The notes below the pieces were generated by a model. It did not search any database and was not told where the DNA came from. It was given only the letters and a program-made list of their open reading frames with translations. Positions 44,616 through 54,452 of a stretch of 64,000 nucleotides of DNA are shown piece after piece. Made by a program: the position numbers and the translations under genes. Source of the DNA: Burkholderia anthina (GTDB lineage Bacteria > Pseudomonadota > Gammaproteobacteria > Burkholderiales > Burkholderiaceae); NCBI RefSeq assembly GCF_001547525.1, contig NZ_CM003768.1:2976001-3040000 (forward strand), read 5' to 3'. Positions within the stretch are counted from its first letter, which is position 1; every line of letters starts with the position of its first letter.

Positions 44616-46976
44616 ATGCCGCCCAAACCGCTATTCCCGAATGTTTTCCCCGGTGACGGGGCGCCGCGCAAACGGCGGCTCGCGCTCGCGCTCCTGGCCG
44701 TGCCCGGCCTCGTGCCGGCCGTGTCGTACGCGCAGCTGTCGGGCGCCGCTGCGCAGCCGCAGCCGCTCGACTCGCCGTGGGATCTGCGTCTCGCACCCCA
44801 GCTCGAGGATCATCCGCTGAAGGACGGCGCGAAGCCGGCCGCCTTCGTGATCGCCGACCACACGAGCGGCACGGCCGAGCAGGATCTCGCCGCGAAGGGC
44901 TCCGCCGAGCTGCGGCGCGGCGATGCCATCGTGAAGGCCGACGCGATCCACTACGATCAGGATACCGACATGGCCGATGCGTACGGCCAGGTCAAGGTGA
45001 TCAACGGCGGCACGTCGTTCGCGGGCCCCGAGGCGCACCTGAAGGTCGAGGCGAACCAGGGCTTCATGACCGCGCCGAAGTATCACTTCAACGTGACGGG
45101 CGGGTCGGGCAGCGCGGAGCGCGTCGACATGGTCGACAACGAGCGCTCGGTGTTCGTCAACGGCACGTACACCGCATGCCAGTGCGCGACGAATCCCGCG
45201 TGGTACATCAAGGGCAGCCGCTTCGACTTCGATACGGGCGCCGACGAGGGCACCGCGCGCAACGGCGTGCTGTTCTTCCAGGGCGTGCCGATCTTCGCGA
45301 GCCCGTGGATGACGTTCCCGCTGTCGGGCGAGCGGCGCAGCGGCCTGCTGCCGCCGACGTTCTCGGTGAACTCGAGCAACGGCTTCGAGCTGTCGCTGCC
45401 GTACTACTTCAACATCGCGCCGAACCGCGACCTGACGCTCACGCCGCGCATCATCTCGCGGCGCGGCGTGATGGCCGAGGCGACGTTCCGCTATCTGTCG
45501 CCGTCGTATTCGGGCACGTTCACGGCCAATTACCTGCCGGACGACCGGCTCGCGCACCGCAACCGCTACGCGATCTACTGGCAGCACCAGCAGAACTTCG
45601 GCGGCGGTTTCGGCGGCTACGTCTATTACAACAAGGTCTCGGACAACACGTATCCGGAAGACCTCGGGTCGGCGAACCAGTTCATCAACGGGACGCAGAC
45701 GCTGTACCAGCAGGAAGCCGGCCTTACGTACAACAACGGCCCGTGGTCGGTGCTCGCGCGCTACCAGCACTGGCAGACGCTGCCGCCGTCGATCGCGCCG
45801 TACAGCCGCGAGCCGCAGTTGAACGTGAAGTACACGAAGTACAACGTCGGCGGCTTCGACTTCGGCGCGGAAGCCGATTATTCGCGGTTCCGCATCACGA
45901 CCGCCGACGCGACCGAAGGCGACCGCATCGTCTTCAATCCGTACATCTCGTACGGCGTGTACGGGCCCGGCTACTTCGTCGTGCCGAAGGTCCAGTACCA
46001 CTTCGCGTCGTACGACCTGAACTACCTGTCGTCGACCACGCCGAACAGCCCGAAGCGCTTCACCGAGTCGATCCCGACCGTGAGCTTCGACACGGGCCTG
46101 ATCTTCGATCGTTCGGTGCGCCTGTTCGGCCAGGACTTCATCCAGACCCTCGAGCCGCGCCTGTACTACGTGTACACGCCGTATCGCGACCAGTCGAACG
46201 CGCCGCTGTTCGACACCGCGGAATCGGACTTCGGCCTCGCGGAGATCTACCAGCCGAACACGTTCGTCGGCAACGACCGGATCGCCGACGCGAACCGGAT
46301 CACGGCCGGCCTCACGTCGCGCTTCATCGATCCGCGCACCGGCGACGAGCGCGCGCGCTTCGTGATCGCGCAGCAGTACTACTTCGCGGATCAGCGCGTC
46401 ACGCTGACGCCCGGGCAGAGCGCCGTGCTGGCGCGCCACTCGGACCTGATCGTCGGCGCCGCGCTGAAGCTCGGCTCGGGCTTCATGTCGGAAACGGCGT
46501 TCCAGTACAACCAGAACAACAACCAGCTCGTGAAGTCGAGTATCGGTTTCGGCTACAGCCCGGGCGAGCGCCGCGTGATCAACGTCGGCTACCGTTATAC
46601 GCGCACGAACACCACGCTCGACAACCAGCCGATCAACCAGTTCCTGGTGTCCGCGCAGTGGCCGCTCACGCGCCGCCTGTATGCGATCGGCCGCTTCAAC
46701 TACGACTTCGCCGGAGATCGCGTGGTCGACGGTCTGGTCGGCTTACAATACGACGCGGATTGCTGGGCGCTCGGGGTCGGGGTGCAGCGGGCCGCGAACG
46801 GCATCAATACGTCGGGACAGCAGAACTCGTCGACGCGATTCATGATGCAGCTGACGCTCAAGGGCTTGTCGACCATCGACAACGGCCTCGTGTCCGCATT
46901 CCGCGCCGGGGTGCCGGGCTACACGCCGTTGCCGCCGCCGCCGCCGCCGATGTCCCGCTTCAGCAACTACGAGTAA
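44616..46976 (+). CDS. lptD: LPS assembly outer-membrane protein LptD
   Basis: A 786-residue outer-membrane protein. Signal peptide residues 1-40 (cleavage near SYA-QL), then an N-terminal OstA/jelly-roll domain (about 75-210, [23 protein letters not shown]). The rest is the large C-terminal barrel (about 230-780). Cysteines are placed as in disulfide-bonded LptD: a CQC pair near residue 187-189 and a single Cys near 716; E. coli has four. The barrel does not end in phenylalanine; a proline-rich [19 protein letters not shown] tail follows. LptD with LptE inserts LPS in the outer leaflet. It is the first gene of the lptD-surA-pdxA-rsmA set. Confidence 0.95.
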   Translation: MPPKPLFPNVFPGDGAPRKRRLALALLAVPGLVPAVSYAQLSGAAAQPQPLDSPWDLRLAPQLEDHPLKDGAKPAAFVIADHTSGTAEQDLAAKGSAELRRGDAIVKADAIHYDQDTDMADAYGQVKVINGGTSFAGPEAHLKVEANQGFMTAPKYHFNVTGGSGSAERVDMVDNERSVFVNGTYTACQCATNPAWYIKGSRFDFDTGADEGTARNGVLFFQGVPIFASPWMTFPLSGERRSGLLPPTFSVNSSNGFELSLPYYFNIAPNRDLTLTPRIISRRGVMAEATFRYLSPSYSGTFTANYLPDDRLAHRNRYAIYWQHQQNFGGGFGGYVYYNKVSDNTYPEDLGSANQFINGTQTLYQQEAGLTYNNGPWSVLARYQHWQTLPPSIAPYSREPQLNVKYTKYNVGGFDFGAEADYSRFRITTADATEGDRIVFNPYISYGVYGPGYFVVPKVQYHFASYDLNYLSSTTPNSPKRFTESIPTVSFDTGLIFDRSVRLFGQDFIQTLEPRLYYVYTPYRDQSNAPLFDTAESDFGLAEIYQPNTFVGNDRIADANRITAGLTSRFIDPRTGDERARFVIAQQYYFADQRVTLTPGQSAVLARHSDLIVGAALKLGSGFMSETAFQYNQNNNQLVKSSIGFGYSPGERRVINVGYRYTRTNTTLDNQPINQFLVSAQWPLTRRLYAIGRFNYDFAGDRVVDGLVGLQYDADCWALGVGVQRAANGINTSGQQNSSTRFMMQLTLKGLSTIDNGLVSAFRAGVPGYTPLPPPPPPMSRFSNYE

Positions 46977-47021
46977 CGCCGGCATGTCTGCACCGGTCAG
47001 CACGATTTCAATGGAGTTTCA

Positions 47022-48386
47022 GTGGCAATGAAGAAAACCCTTCGTTTCGCGGCAGTCGTGTCCAGCCTCGCCGCGTCCGCCGCGCTGCTCGCCGCCGCGC
47101 CCGCTGCGGCGCAGGCGCTCGGTTCGCAAGGTGCGCAGCTCGCCGACGAAGTCGTCGCGGTCGTCAACAACGACGTGATCACCGGCCGCGAACTCGACCA
47201 GCGCGTCGGCCTGATCGCGCGCCGGCTGCAGCAGCAGAACGCGCCGGTGCCGCCGGCCGACCAGTTGCGCGCGCAGGTGCTGAACCAGATGGTGCTCGAG
47301 CGTATCCAGGTGCAAAAGGCCAAGGACGACGGGATCCGCATCGACGACGCGACCGTGCAGGCCACGCTGCAGCGTCTCGCGCAGGCGAACGGGATGACGC
47401 TCGACCAGTACCGCGCGCGTCTCGAGGCGCAAGGCGTGCCGTGGAGCATCTTCACGAACGATGCGCGTACCGAGCTGATGCTGTCGAAGCTGCGTGAGCG
47501 CGAAGTCGACGGCAAGATCACGGTGTCGGACGCCGAGGTCGCGAACTACATCGCGAGCCAGCGCGGGCCGAACGCGGCGCAGCAGCAGGACCTGCGCTTC
47601 CAGCACATCTTCATCAAGGCGCCCACCAACGCGCCGCAGGCCGACATCGAAGCCGCGCAGAAGAAGGCCGAAGCGCTGCTGCAGCAGGCGAAGTCGGGCG
47701 CCGATTTCGAGCGCCTCGCGAAGAACAACTCCGAAGCGAACGACGCGAAGAAGGGCGGCGATCTCGGCTTCAAGTCGCCGAGCGCGCTGCCGGCCGACGT
47801 CGTCGACGCCGCGTCGAAGCTGCGCCCGGGCCAGGTCAACCCGACGCTGATCCGCGTGCCGGACGGCTTCGAGATCGTGCGTCTCGTCGACCGCCGCCAG
47901 AGCCAGGGCGCGAGCGCCGCGGCGCCGAAGATCGTGCAGACGCACGTGCGCCACATCCTGCTGCGCGTTGGCGAAGGCAAGTCGGAAGGCCAGGCGCGCC
48001 AGCAATTGAGCGACATCCGCAACCAGGTCGAGGCCGGCGGCGATTTCGCGAAGTTCGCGCGTACCTACTCGCAGGACGGCTCGGCGTCGCAGGGCGGCGA
48101 TCTCGGCTGGATCAGCCCGGGCGAGACCGTGCCGGAATTCGAGCGCGCGATGAACAGCCTGCAGGACGGCCAGATCAGCCAGCCGATTCGCACCGAGTAC
48201 GGCTACCACCTGATCCAGGTGCTGAGCCGCCGTGAAGCGGAAGGGTCGGTGCAGCAGCAGATGGACATCGCCCGCCAGGCGATCGGCCAGCGCAAGGCCG
48301 AACAGGCGTATGCCGACTGGCTGCGCGAGCTGCGCGATTCGTCGTACGTGCAGTACAAGATCGGCGGCGTCGGCCCGGCGAACTGA
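47022..48386 (+). CDS. surA: Periplasmic chaperone and peptidyl-prolyl isomerase SurA
   Basis: A 454-residue periplasmic protein with signal peptide (about 1-35, AAA-QA), N-terminal SurA chaperone domain (about 40-170, [21 protein letters not shown]), and two parvulin PPIase domains (about 180-300 and 310-410). SurA delivers outer-membrane proteins, including LptD, to the BAM complex. GTG 47022 is chosen since GGAG stands five bases before it; ATG 47028 (MKKTLRF) is an equal alternative. It starts 45 bases after lptD. Confidence 0.95.
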   Translation: MAMKKTLRFAAVVSSLAASAALLAAAPAAAQALGSQGAQLADEVVAVVNNDVITGRELDQRVGLIARRLQQQNAPVPPADQLRAQVLNQMVLERIQVQKAKDDGIRIDDATVQATLQRLAQANGMTLDQYRARLEAQGVPWSIFTNDARTELMLSKLREREVDGKITVSDAEVANYIASQRGPNAAQQQDLRFQHIFIKAPTNAPQADIEAAQKKAEALLQQAKSGADFERLAKNNSEANDAKKGGDLGFKSPSALPADVVDAASKLRPGQVNPTLIRVPDGFEIVRLVDRRQSQGASAAAPKIVQTHVRHILLRVGEGKSEGQARQQLSDIRNQVEAGGDFAKFARTYSQDGSASQGGDLGWISPGETVPEFERAMNSLQDGQISQPIRTEYGYHLIQVLSRREAEGSVQQQMDIARQAIGQRKAEQAYADWLRELRDSSYVQYKIGGVGPAN

Positions 48387-48397
48387 GCGAGCATCGG

Positions 48398-49387
48398 ATG
48401 ACCATGCCCGCGCTGCAGATCGCAATCACGACCGGCGAACCCGCGGGGGTCGGCCCGGAGCTGACCGTGCAGGCGCTGCGTGACGCCGCGCAGCGCTGGC
48501 CCGACGCGCATTTCACCGTGCTCGGCGATGCGGCGCTGCTCGATGCGCGGGCGGCGGCGGTCGGGGCCGACCCGGCCACGCTGGCCGGCGGCACGCAGGT
48601 GTCGGTCGCGCATCACGCGCTGGCCGCGCCCGCGCAGGCGGGCAAGCTGGACGCGGCGAACGGGCGGTACGTGCTTGGGTTGCTCGACGCGGCGATCGAC
48701 GGCGCGCTGGCGGGCCGGTACGACGCGATCGTCACCGCGCCGCTGCAGAAAAGCACGATCAACGACGCGGGCGTGCCGTTCACCGGCCATACCGAATACC
48801 TGGCCGAACGCACGCATACGCCGCGCGTCGTGATGATGCTGGCCGGCACCGGCCACCGGCCGCTGCGCGTCGCGCTCGCGACCACGCACCTGCCGCTGAA
48901 GGACGTATCGGCCGCGCTGACGATCGACGGGCTCGTCGAGACGCTCGCGATCATCGATCGCGACCTGCGGCGCGATTTCGGTCTCGCCGCGCCACGTATC
49001 CTCGTGACAGGCCTGAACCCGCACGCGGGCGAGAACGGTTATCTCGGCCGCGAGGAGATCGACGTGATCGAACCGGCGCTGGCCCGCGCGAACGCGCAAC
49101 GCATCGACGCGCGCGGCCCGTATCCGGCCGACACGCTGTTCCAGCCGCGCCATCTGGCCGATGCCGATTGCGTGCTGGCGATGTTCCACGACCAGGGCCT
49201 GCCCGTGCTGAAGTACGCGACGTTCGGCGAGGGCATCAACGTGACGCTCGGGCTGCCGATCATCCGCACGTCGGTCGATCACGGCACCGCGCTCGATCTG
49301 GCCGGCACGGGCCGCGCGGATCCGGGCAGCATGATCGCCGCGCTCGATACGGCCGTCACGATGGCGCGCCATCGCCGCGCAGCCTGA
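48398..49387 (+). CDS. pdxA: 4-hydroxythreonine-4-phosphate dehydrogenase
   Basis: A 329-residue PdxA. The opening [15 protein letters not shown] and the central metal/substrate motifs [25 protein letters not shown] match the family, as do [31 protein letters not shown] and [18 protein letters not shown]. The enzyme oxidises 4-phosphohydroxy-L-threonine with NAD(P) in the DXP-independent branch of pyridoxal phosphate synthesis. It begins 11 bases after surA, in the classical surA-pdxA-rsmA order. Confidence 0.96.
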   Translation: MTMPALQIAITTGEPAGVGPELTVQALRDAAQRWPDAHFTVLGDAALLDARAAAVGADPATLAGGTQVSVAHHALAAPAQAGKLDAANGRYVLGLLDAAIDGALAGRYDAIVTAPLQKSTINDAGVPFTGHTEYLAERTHTPRVVMMLAGTGHRPLRVALATTHLPLKDVSAALTIDGLVETLAIIDRDLRRDFGLAAPRILVTGLNPHAGENGYLGREEIDVIEPALARANAQRIDARGPYPADTLFQPRHLADADCVLAMFHDQGLPVLKYATFGEGINVTLGLPIIRTSVDHGTALDLAGTGRADPGSMIAALDTAVTMARHRRAA

Positions 49388-49434
49388 CGCCGCCGGCTTA
49401 CTCCTTTCGTCGTATTTTTCGTTTTACTGAGTCG

Positions 49435-50262
49435 ATGTCGAACAGCAGACAGCACCAAGGCCATTTCGCGCGCAAGCGCTTCGGGCAGAACTTTCTCGTC
49501 GATCACGGCGTGATCGACTCGATCGTCGCGACGATCGGCCCCGCCCGCGGCCAGCGGATGGTCGAGATCGGCCCCGGGCTCGGCGCGCTGACCGAGCCGC
49601 TGATCGAGCGCCTCGCGACGCCCGAGTCGCCGCTGCACGCGGTCGAGCTCGACCGCGACCTGATCGGGCGCCTGCAGCAACGCTTCGGCGCGCTGCTGGA
49701 ACTGCACGCGGGCGACGCGCTCGCGTTCGACTTCCGCTCACTCGCGGCGCCCGGCGACAAGCCGTCGCTGCGGATCGTCGGCAACCTGCCGTACAACATT
49801 TCCAGCCCGCTGCTGTTTCACCTGATGACGTTCGCCGATGCGGTCATCGACCAGCATTTCATGCTGCAGAACGAAGTCGTCGAGCGGATGGTCGCGGAGC
49901 CGGGCACGAAGGCGTTTTCGCGGCTGTCGGTGATGCTGCAGTACCGTTACGTGATGGAGAAGATGCTCGACGTGCCGCCGGAATCGTTCCAGCCGCCGCC
50001 GAAGGTCGATTCGGCGATCGTGCGGATGATTCCGTACGAGCCGCACGAACTGCCGGACGTCGATCCCGTGCTGCTCGGCGAAATCGTCACCGCCGCGTTC
50101 TCGCAGCGCCGCAAGATGCTGCGCAATACGCTCGGCGACTACCGCGAGACGATCGATTTCGATGCGCTCGGCTTCGATCTCGCGCGCCGCGCGGAGGACG
50201 TGAGCGTGGCCGAATACGTCGGCGTCGCGCAGGCGCTGGCGGCGGTGCGCAAGGCCGGATGA
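49435..50262 (+). CDS. rsmA: 16S rRNA (adenine1518/1519-N6)-dimethyltransferase
   Basis: A 275-residue KsgA/RsmA. SAM motif I is [14 protein letters not shown], the catalytic [11 protein letters not shown] (NLPY) sits near 120, and the C-terminal [12 protein letters not shown] helps bind rRNA. It dimethylates two adenosines near the 3' end of 16S rRNA, a late step in 30S assembly; loss gives kasugamycin resistance. The gene ends at a strong terminator. It starts 47 bases after pdxA. Confidence 0.96.
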   Translation: MSNSRQHQGHFARKRFGQNFLVDHGVIDSIVATIGPARGQRMVEIGPGLGALTEPLIERLATPESPLHAVELDRDLIGRLQQRFGALLELHAGDALAFDFRSLAAPGDKPSLRIVGNLPYNISSPLLFHLMTFADAVIDQHFMLQNEVVERMVAEPGTKAFSRLSVMLQYRYVMEKMLDVPPESFQPPPKVDSAIVRMIPYEPHELPDVDPVLLGEIVTAAFSQRRKMLRNTLGDYRETIDFDALGFDLARRAEDVSVAEYVGVAQALAAVRKAG

Positions 50263-50299
50263 TGCGTGGCGCGAGCCGCTCACCGGCTGTATCGACGAG

Positions 50300-50322
50300 G
50301 CTGCCCGACGGGCAGCTTTTTT
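50300..50322 (+). terminator. Intrinsic terminator after rsmA
   Basis: GCTGCCC, loop GAC, GGGCAGC, then six T. It ends the lptD-surA-pdxA-rsmA transcript. Confidence 0.88.
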
Positions 50323-50356
50323 ATTGCCCGCGCGTCTTCTTGCGCCGGTCCGGTCG

Positions 50357-51292
50357 TCACGCCCGCCGGCGCGGCGGCGCGTTGACGAGCGCGATGCCGG
50401 TCAGCACGAGCGCGGCCGCGGACATGAAGCGCCAGCCGACGGATTCACCGAGCAGCAGCACGCCGAACGCGACGCCGAACAGCGGCGACAGGAACGTGAA
50501 GACGGACAGCCGGGACGCGCTGTAGCGCGTCAGCAGCCAGAACCACGACAGATAGCTGACGAACGCGACGATCACCGACTGGTAGGCGAGGCTCGCCACC
50601 GCAATCGGCGTCACGTGCGCGAACGACATCTGGCCGAACAGCGCGGCGAGCGCGACCAGCACGACCGCCGATACCGCGAGCTGATAGAACAGCGTCTTGC
50701 TCGCGCTGGCCCGCGCGAGCGCCGTCGAGCGTACGACGACCGTCGTCGCGGCCCACATCGCGCCGCCGAGGATCCCGAGCGCGTCGCCGGCGAGCCCGGC
50801 CAGCACGGACGCGCCGGGCGCGCGCGGCTTCAGGAAGCCGTCCGCGAACGCGAGTGCGATGCCGGCGAATGCGATGCCCACGCCGGCCCATTGCGTGCGC
50901 TGCAGCCGCTCGCCCGGTGCGAACAGGTGCAGGCCGAGCGCGGTGAAGCACGGCGCCGTGTACAGGAAGATCGCCATGTGCGACGCGCTCGTCAGCGTCA
51001 GCCCGAAGAACACGCAGACGAATTCGCCGGCGAACAGCGCACCGGCCGCGAGGCCCGCGCCGAACGTGCCGTCCGCCTGGAACAGCGGCGTGCCGCGCGT
51101 GCGGGCCCAGCCCCACAGCAGCAGCGTGGCGATCGCCGAGCGCAGCCCGGCCTGGAACATCGGCGCGATCGCGGCGTTCGTGCTCTTGATCGCGACCTGC
51201 TGGAAGCCCCAGATCGCGCACAGCAGCAGCATCAGGCCGACGGCGTGCGTATCGAGTGCGCGGCGCACGGGGGCGGCGGCAAGCGGGCTCAT
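50357..51292 (-). CDS. EamA-type (DMT superfamily) transporter
   Basis: A 311-residue inner-membrane protein with ten hydrophobic segments in two EamA repeats (about 20-145 and 165-305). The first repeat has the IWGFQQVAIK motif (helix 1) and the second GGAMWAATTVVVR. Members export or import amino acids and small metabolites; substrate unknown. It stands alone on the minus strand, divergent from gloA. Confidence 0.88.
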   Translation of the reverse strand: MSPLAAAPVRRALDTHAVGLMLLLCAIWGFQQVAIKSTNAAIAPMFQAGLRSAIATLLLWGWARTRGTPLFQADGTFGAGLAAGALFAGEFVCVFFGLTLTSASHMAIFLYTAPCFTALGLHLFAPGERLQRTQWAGVGIAFAGIALAFADGFLKPRAPGASVLAGLAGDALGILGGAMWAATTVVVRSTALARASASKTLFYQLAVSAVVLVALAALFGQMSFAHVTPIAVASLAYQSVIVAFVSYLSWFWLLTRYSASRLSVFTFLSPLFGVAFGVLLLGESVGWRFMSAAALVLTGIALVNAPPRRRA

Positions 51293-51642
51293 CGACGTGC
51301 CTCGCGGGTCCGGTGCGGTGGCGGCGAGGTGAGGCGGGCGGCGCGTCCGGTGCGCTCGGATGGGCGGTTTCGCACGGCAGGGTGGCGGTACGGAAGAGTG
51401 GGTGGTCGCGGTCGGGCGGTGGCATGCGTGCCCGATTTTGGTGCGAAGTGGAAGGATGTTACCCGATCGACGCGGTGGCCGGGTGAGTCGGATCGTGCTG
51501 TTTCCCGCCGCGGCGCTCGCTCGTGCTCGTGCGGCTCAACCGCTGCACCGCCCGGGCGCGCGCCGGCCGGCCGTCCCCGGCGCGATTCACCCGACTCCGG
51601 TAGAATTTCCGGTTCTGGAAAGTCCCCACAGGAGTACAACAC
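51293..51642. other. 350-base divergent intergenic region (EamA transporter / gloA)
   Basis: It holds the gloA ribosome site (CAGGAG, about 10 bases before ATG 51643) and a TAGAAT -10-like hexamer at 51601-51606 with no good -35. No further gene or hairpin of note was found. Confidence 0.45.
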
Positions 51643-52026
51643 ATGCGTTTGCTGCATACGATGCTGCGAGTCGGCGATCTCGACCGCTCGATCAAGTTCT
51701 ACACCGAATTGCTCGGCATGAAGCTGCTGCGTCGCGAGGACTATCCGGAAGGCAAGTTCACGCTCGCGTTCGTCGGCTACGAAGACGAGCGCACGGGCAC
51801 CGTGATCGAGCTGACCCACAACTGGGACACGCCGTCCTACGATCTCGGCAATGGCTTCGGCCATCTGGCGGTGGCGGTCGACGATGCGTACGCGGCCTGC
51901 GAGAAGATCAAGGCGCAAGGCGGCAAGGTCACGCGCGAGGCGGGCCCGATGAAGCACGGCACGACCGTGATCGCGTTCGTCGAGGATCCGGACGGCTACA
52001 AGATCGAGTTCATCCAGAAGAAGTAA
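51643..52026 (+). CDS. gloA: Lactoylglutathione lyase (glyoxalase I)
   Basis: A 127-residue glyoxalase I of the short, nickel-type bacterial form. Metal ligands His5, Glu56, His74 and Glu122 lie at the same positions as in E. coli GloA. It isomerises the hemithioacetal of methylglyoxal and glutathione to S-lactoylglutathione. Single-gene transcript ended by a long bidirectional terminator shared with the opposing operon. Confidence 0.96.
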   Translation: MRLLHTMLRVGDLDRSIKFYTELLGMKLLRREDYPEGKFTLAFVGYEDERTGTVIELTHNWDTPSYDLGNGFGHLAVAVDDAYAACEKIKAQGGKVTREAGPMKHGTTVIAFVEDPDGYKIEFIQKK

Positions 52027-52067
52027 GCGCCGGATGAACCGGGCCGCGGCGTGCGATGTGCGCCGCG

Positions 52068-52117
52068 CCAACGAAAAAGGGCGATGCGGGGTAATCCGCA
52101 TCGCCCTTTTTCGTTGG
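52068..52117. terminator. Bidirectional terminator, 22-bp perfect stem
   Basis: The stem (52068-52089 pairs with 52096-52117, loop GGTAAT) contains five A on the left and five T on the right, so each strand reads stem then T run. It ends gloA on the plus strand and the glyQ operon on the minus strand. Confidence 0.9.
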
Positions 52118-52134
52118 CGGCGAAGCCGTGCGCG

Positions 52135-53025
52135 TCAGAGCGACGGCAGCAGCTCGGGCGGGTGATGCTTGAGCGTGTGCCGCGCTTCGCGGAACTCGGG
52201 GAAGATCGATTCGACGGTCTGCCAGAAGGCCGGGCTGTGGTTCATCTCGCGCAGGTGCGACAGCTCGTGCGCGACGACGTAGTCGATGATCGACATCGGA
52301 AAATGAATCAGCCGCCAGTTCAGGCGGATCTTGCCGTCGCTCGAGCAACTGCCCCAACGCGTCGCGGCCGACGACAGCGCATACATCGAATACGTGACGC
52401 CGAGCTTTTCCGCATAGACCGCGAGGCGTTCGCCGAAGATGCGTTTCGCTTCGCCCTGCAGCCAGCCCTGCACGCGATCCTTGATCTGCTGCATGTCGGC
52501 CTGCACGGGCAGCGGCAGCGACAGCCGCTGCGCATCGGCATCGAACGCGACGGCGCCCGCGCCGAGCGCGATCGTCACCGTCTTGCCCAGATACGGCAGT
52601 TGCGCGCCGTCACGCCAGTCGATCTGCGGCAGCGCGCGCTGCTCGGTGCGCGTCTTCCATTCCGCGAGCTTCGCGAAGATCCAGCGCTGCTTCTCGGCGA
52701 TCGCCGCCTCGATGTCGGCGAGCGTGACCCAGCGCGGCGCGGTGATCGACAGCCCGCTGCCGTCGATCGTGAAGCCGATCGTGCGGCGCGCCGAGCGCTT
52801 GAGCCGGTATTCGAGCACGCGGCTGTCGAGCGCGAACGTGCGCACGCGCGAGCGATCGGGCGCCGGACCGGGATCGAGCGGCGCGGCAGGGGCGGCGATG
52901 TCGGGCGGCGCCGGCGGGGCGGCGGGCGCCGACGGCGGCGCGGCCGGCCCGTCGAAGAGCGGCAGGTCCATCTGGCGATGATCGAGGGCCACGACGGCAG
53001 GCCGTGGCCGCGGACGCTGTTTCAT
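52135..53025 (-). CDS. YgjP-type metallopeptidase (M48-related, DUF45)
   Basis: A 296-residue protein. A Pro/Ala-rich N-terminal stretch (about 15-65) precedes the DUF45/YgjP domain (about 70-295). The zinc motif HELSHLREMNHSPAFW (HExxH plus a downstream His, near 250) and SSAATRWGSCSS mark this family of cytoplasmic metal-dependent hydrolases. Their substrate is unknown. The start at 53025 has a GAAG-like ribosome site; a longer start 36 bases upstream is possible. It is the last gene in the glyQ operon. Confidence 0.85.
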   Translation of the reverse strand: MKQRPRPRPAVVALDHRQMDLPLFDGPAAPPSAPAAPPAPPDIAAPAAPLDPGPAPDRSRVRTFALDSRVLEYRLKRSARRTIGFTIDGSGLSITAPRWVTLADIEAAIAEKQRWIFAKLAEWKTRTEQRALPQIDWRDGAQLPYLGKTVTIALGAGAVAFDADAQRLSLPLPVQADMQQIKDRVQGWLQGEAKRIFGERLAVYAEKLGVTYSMYALSSAATRWGSCSSDGKIRLNWRLIHFPMSIIDYVVAHELSHLREMNHSPAFWQTVESIFPEFREARHTLKHHPPELLPSL

Positions 53026-53070
53026 CAGTTCGCTTCTTTTTGTCGTACGCAACGGCTGCAATCCGGGGCG

Positions 53071-53835
53071 TCAGGCGCGCGCGGCATCGCGTGTGCCGGC
53101 GTTGCCCGCCTGACGATACGCATCGGGATCGATGCGGCGCATTTCCGCTTCGATCCAGGCTTCGACCTGCGAGTTCAATACGTCGGGCGTCTTGCCTTCG
53201 ACCGGAATCGGCTTGCCGATCGACACGGTGACGACGCCCGGGAATTTCGTGAACGAGTTGCGCGGCCACACACGACCTGCATTGTGCGCGATCGGCACGA
53301 CCGGCGTGCCGGTTTCGATCGCGAAGCGCGCGCCGCCCGTCTTGTACTTGCCCTGCTTGCCGACCGGCGTGCGCGTGCCTTCGGGGAACATGATCATCCA
53401 TGCGCCTTCCGACAGGCGCTTCTTGCCCTGGCGGATCACCGAATTGAACGCGTTCTTGCCTTCCTTGCGGTTGATGTTGACCATGTGCAGCAGCCCGAGC
53501 GCCCAGCCGAAGAACGGCACGTACAGCAGCTCGCGCTTGAACACGTAGCAGAGCGGCTTGGGCATCAGCGCGGGAAACGCGAGCGTCTCCCACGCGGATT
53601 GATGCTTCGACAGCAGCACGGCCGGGCCGTCGGGCAGGTTCTCCATCCCTTCGATCCGGTAGCGGATGCCGTTCAGCCAGCGCACGACCCACAGCGTCGA
53701 CTTGCACCAGCCGGCCGCCATCCAGTAGCGCGCGTCGGGGCGCATGAACGGGAACGCGATGAAGCACGCGGTGGCGTACGGCACCGTGTACAGGATGAAG
53801 TAGATCAGCAGCAGCAGGGAGCGAACGAAGCGCAT
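53071..53835 (-). CDS. plsC: 1-acyl-sn-glycerol-3-phosphate acyltransferase (PlsC family)
   Basis: A 254-residue membrane enzyme with an N-terminal hydrophobic segment (SLLLLIYFILYTVPYATACFIAF). Catalytic block I reads SKHQSAWETLAF, an HX4E instead of the usual HX4D; block III is FPEGTRTPVGKQGKYKTG. It transfers an acyl group to lysophosphatidic acid in phospholipid synthesis. The Asp-to-Glu change is shared with some PlsC relatives, so the enzyme may still be active. Located 43 bases after gmhB. Confidence 0.88.
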   Translation of the reverse strand: MRFVRSLLLLIYFILYTVPYATACFIAFPFMRPDARYWMAAGWCKSTLWVVRWLNGIRYRIEGMENLPDGPAVLLSKHQSAWETLAFPALMPKPLCYVFKRELLYVPFFGWALGLLHMVNINRKEGKNAFNSVIRQGKKRLSEGAWMIMFPEGTRTPVGKQGKYKTGGARFAIETGTPVVPIAHNAGRVWPRNSFTKFPGVVTVSIGKPIPVEGKTPDVLNSQVEAWIEAEMRRIDPDAYRQAGNAGTRDAARA

Positions 53836-53878
53836 CGGCGTGAGTCTGGCGTTGGGGAGGATGCGCGCGGCAGCCGCA

Positions 53879-54442
53879 TCACTCGTGTTCGTGTGAAAGA
53901 AAATCGAGCGCGAACGCGCGCAGGTCGTCGTGCACCTTCGTGCCGGGCGGCAGGTTGCCCGCGGCGAGCGTCTTCTTGCCCTTGCCGGTCAGCACGAGGT
54001 GCGGCTGGAAGCCGACCTCGACGCCGGCGAGCAGGTCGCGCAGCGAATCGCCGACGACCGGCGTGTGATCGGGATCGATCTCGAAGCGCTCGGCGATCAT
54101 CTGCATCATGCCGGGCTTCGGCTTGCGGCAGTCGCAGTGATCCTCGGCCGTGTGCGGGCAGAAGAACACCGCGTCGATGCGCGCGCCGACCGCAGCCGCC
54201 GCGCGATGCATCTTCAGGTGCATCTCGTTGAGCGCGGCCATGTCGAACAGCCCACGACCGATGCCGGACTGGTTGGTCGCGACGACCACGCGGTAGCCCG
54301 CGTGGTTGAGCCGGGCGATCGCCTCGAAGCTGCCGGGCAGCGCGATCCATTCGTCGGGCGTCTTGATGAACGCATCCGAATCGACGTTGATCACGCCGTC
54401 CCGGTCGAGGACGACGAGCTTTCGGTTGGGGCTGATCGGCAT
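53879..54442 (-). CDS. gmhB: D-glycero-beta-D-manno-heptose 1,7-bisphosphate 7-phosphatase
   Basis: A 187-residue HAD-superfamily phosphatase. The nucleophile and acid are in VVLDRDGVINVDSD (near residue 10-23). A zinc-binding set CPH...CDCRKP (near 108-118) is diagnostic of GmhB. GMMQMIAERFEIDPDHTPVVGDSLRDLLAG completes the HAD motifs. It supplies ADP-heptose for the LPS core. It starts 10 bases after glyS, in the same operon. Confidence 0.95.
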   Translation of the reverse strand: MPISPNRKLVVLDRDGVINVDSDAFIKTPDEWIALPGSFEAIARLNHAGYRVVVATNQSGIGRGLFDMAALNEMHLKMHRAAAAVGARIDAVFFCPHTAEDHCDCRKPKPGMMQMIAERFEIDPDHTPVVGDSLRDLLAGVEVGFQPHLVLTGKGKKTLAAGNLPPGTKVHDDLRAFALDFLSHEHE

Positions 54443-54452
54443 CGTGCGGCCC

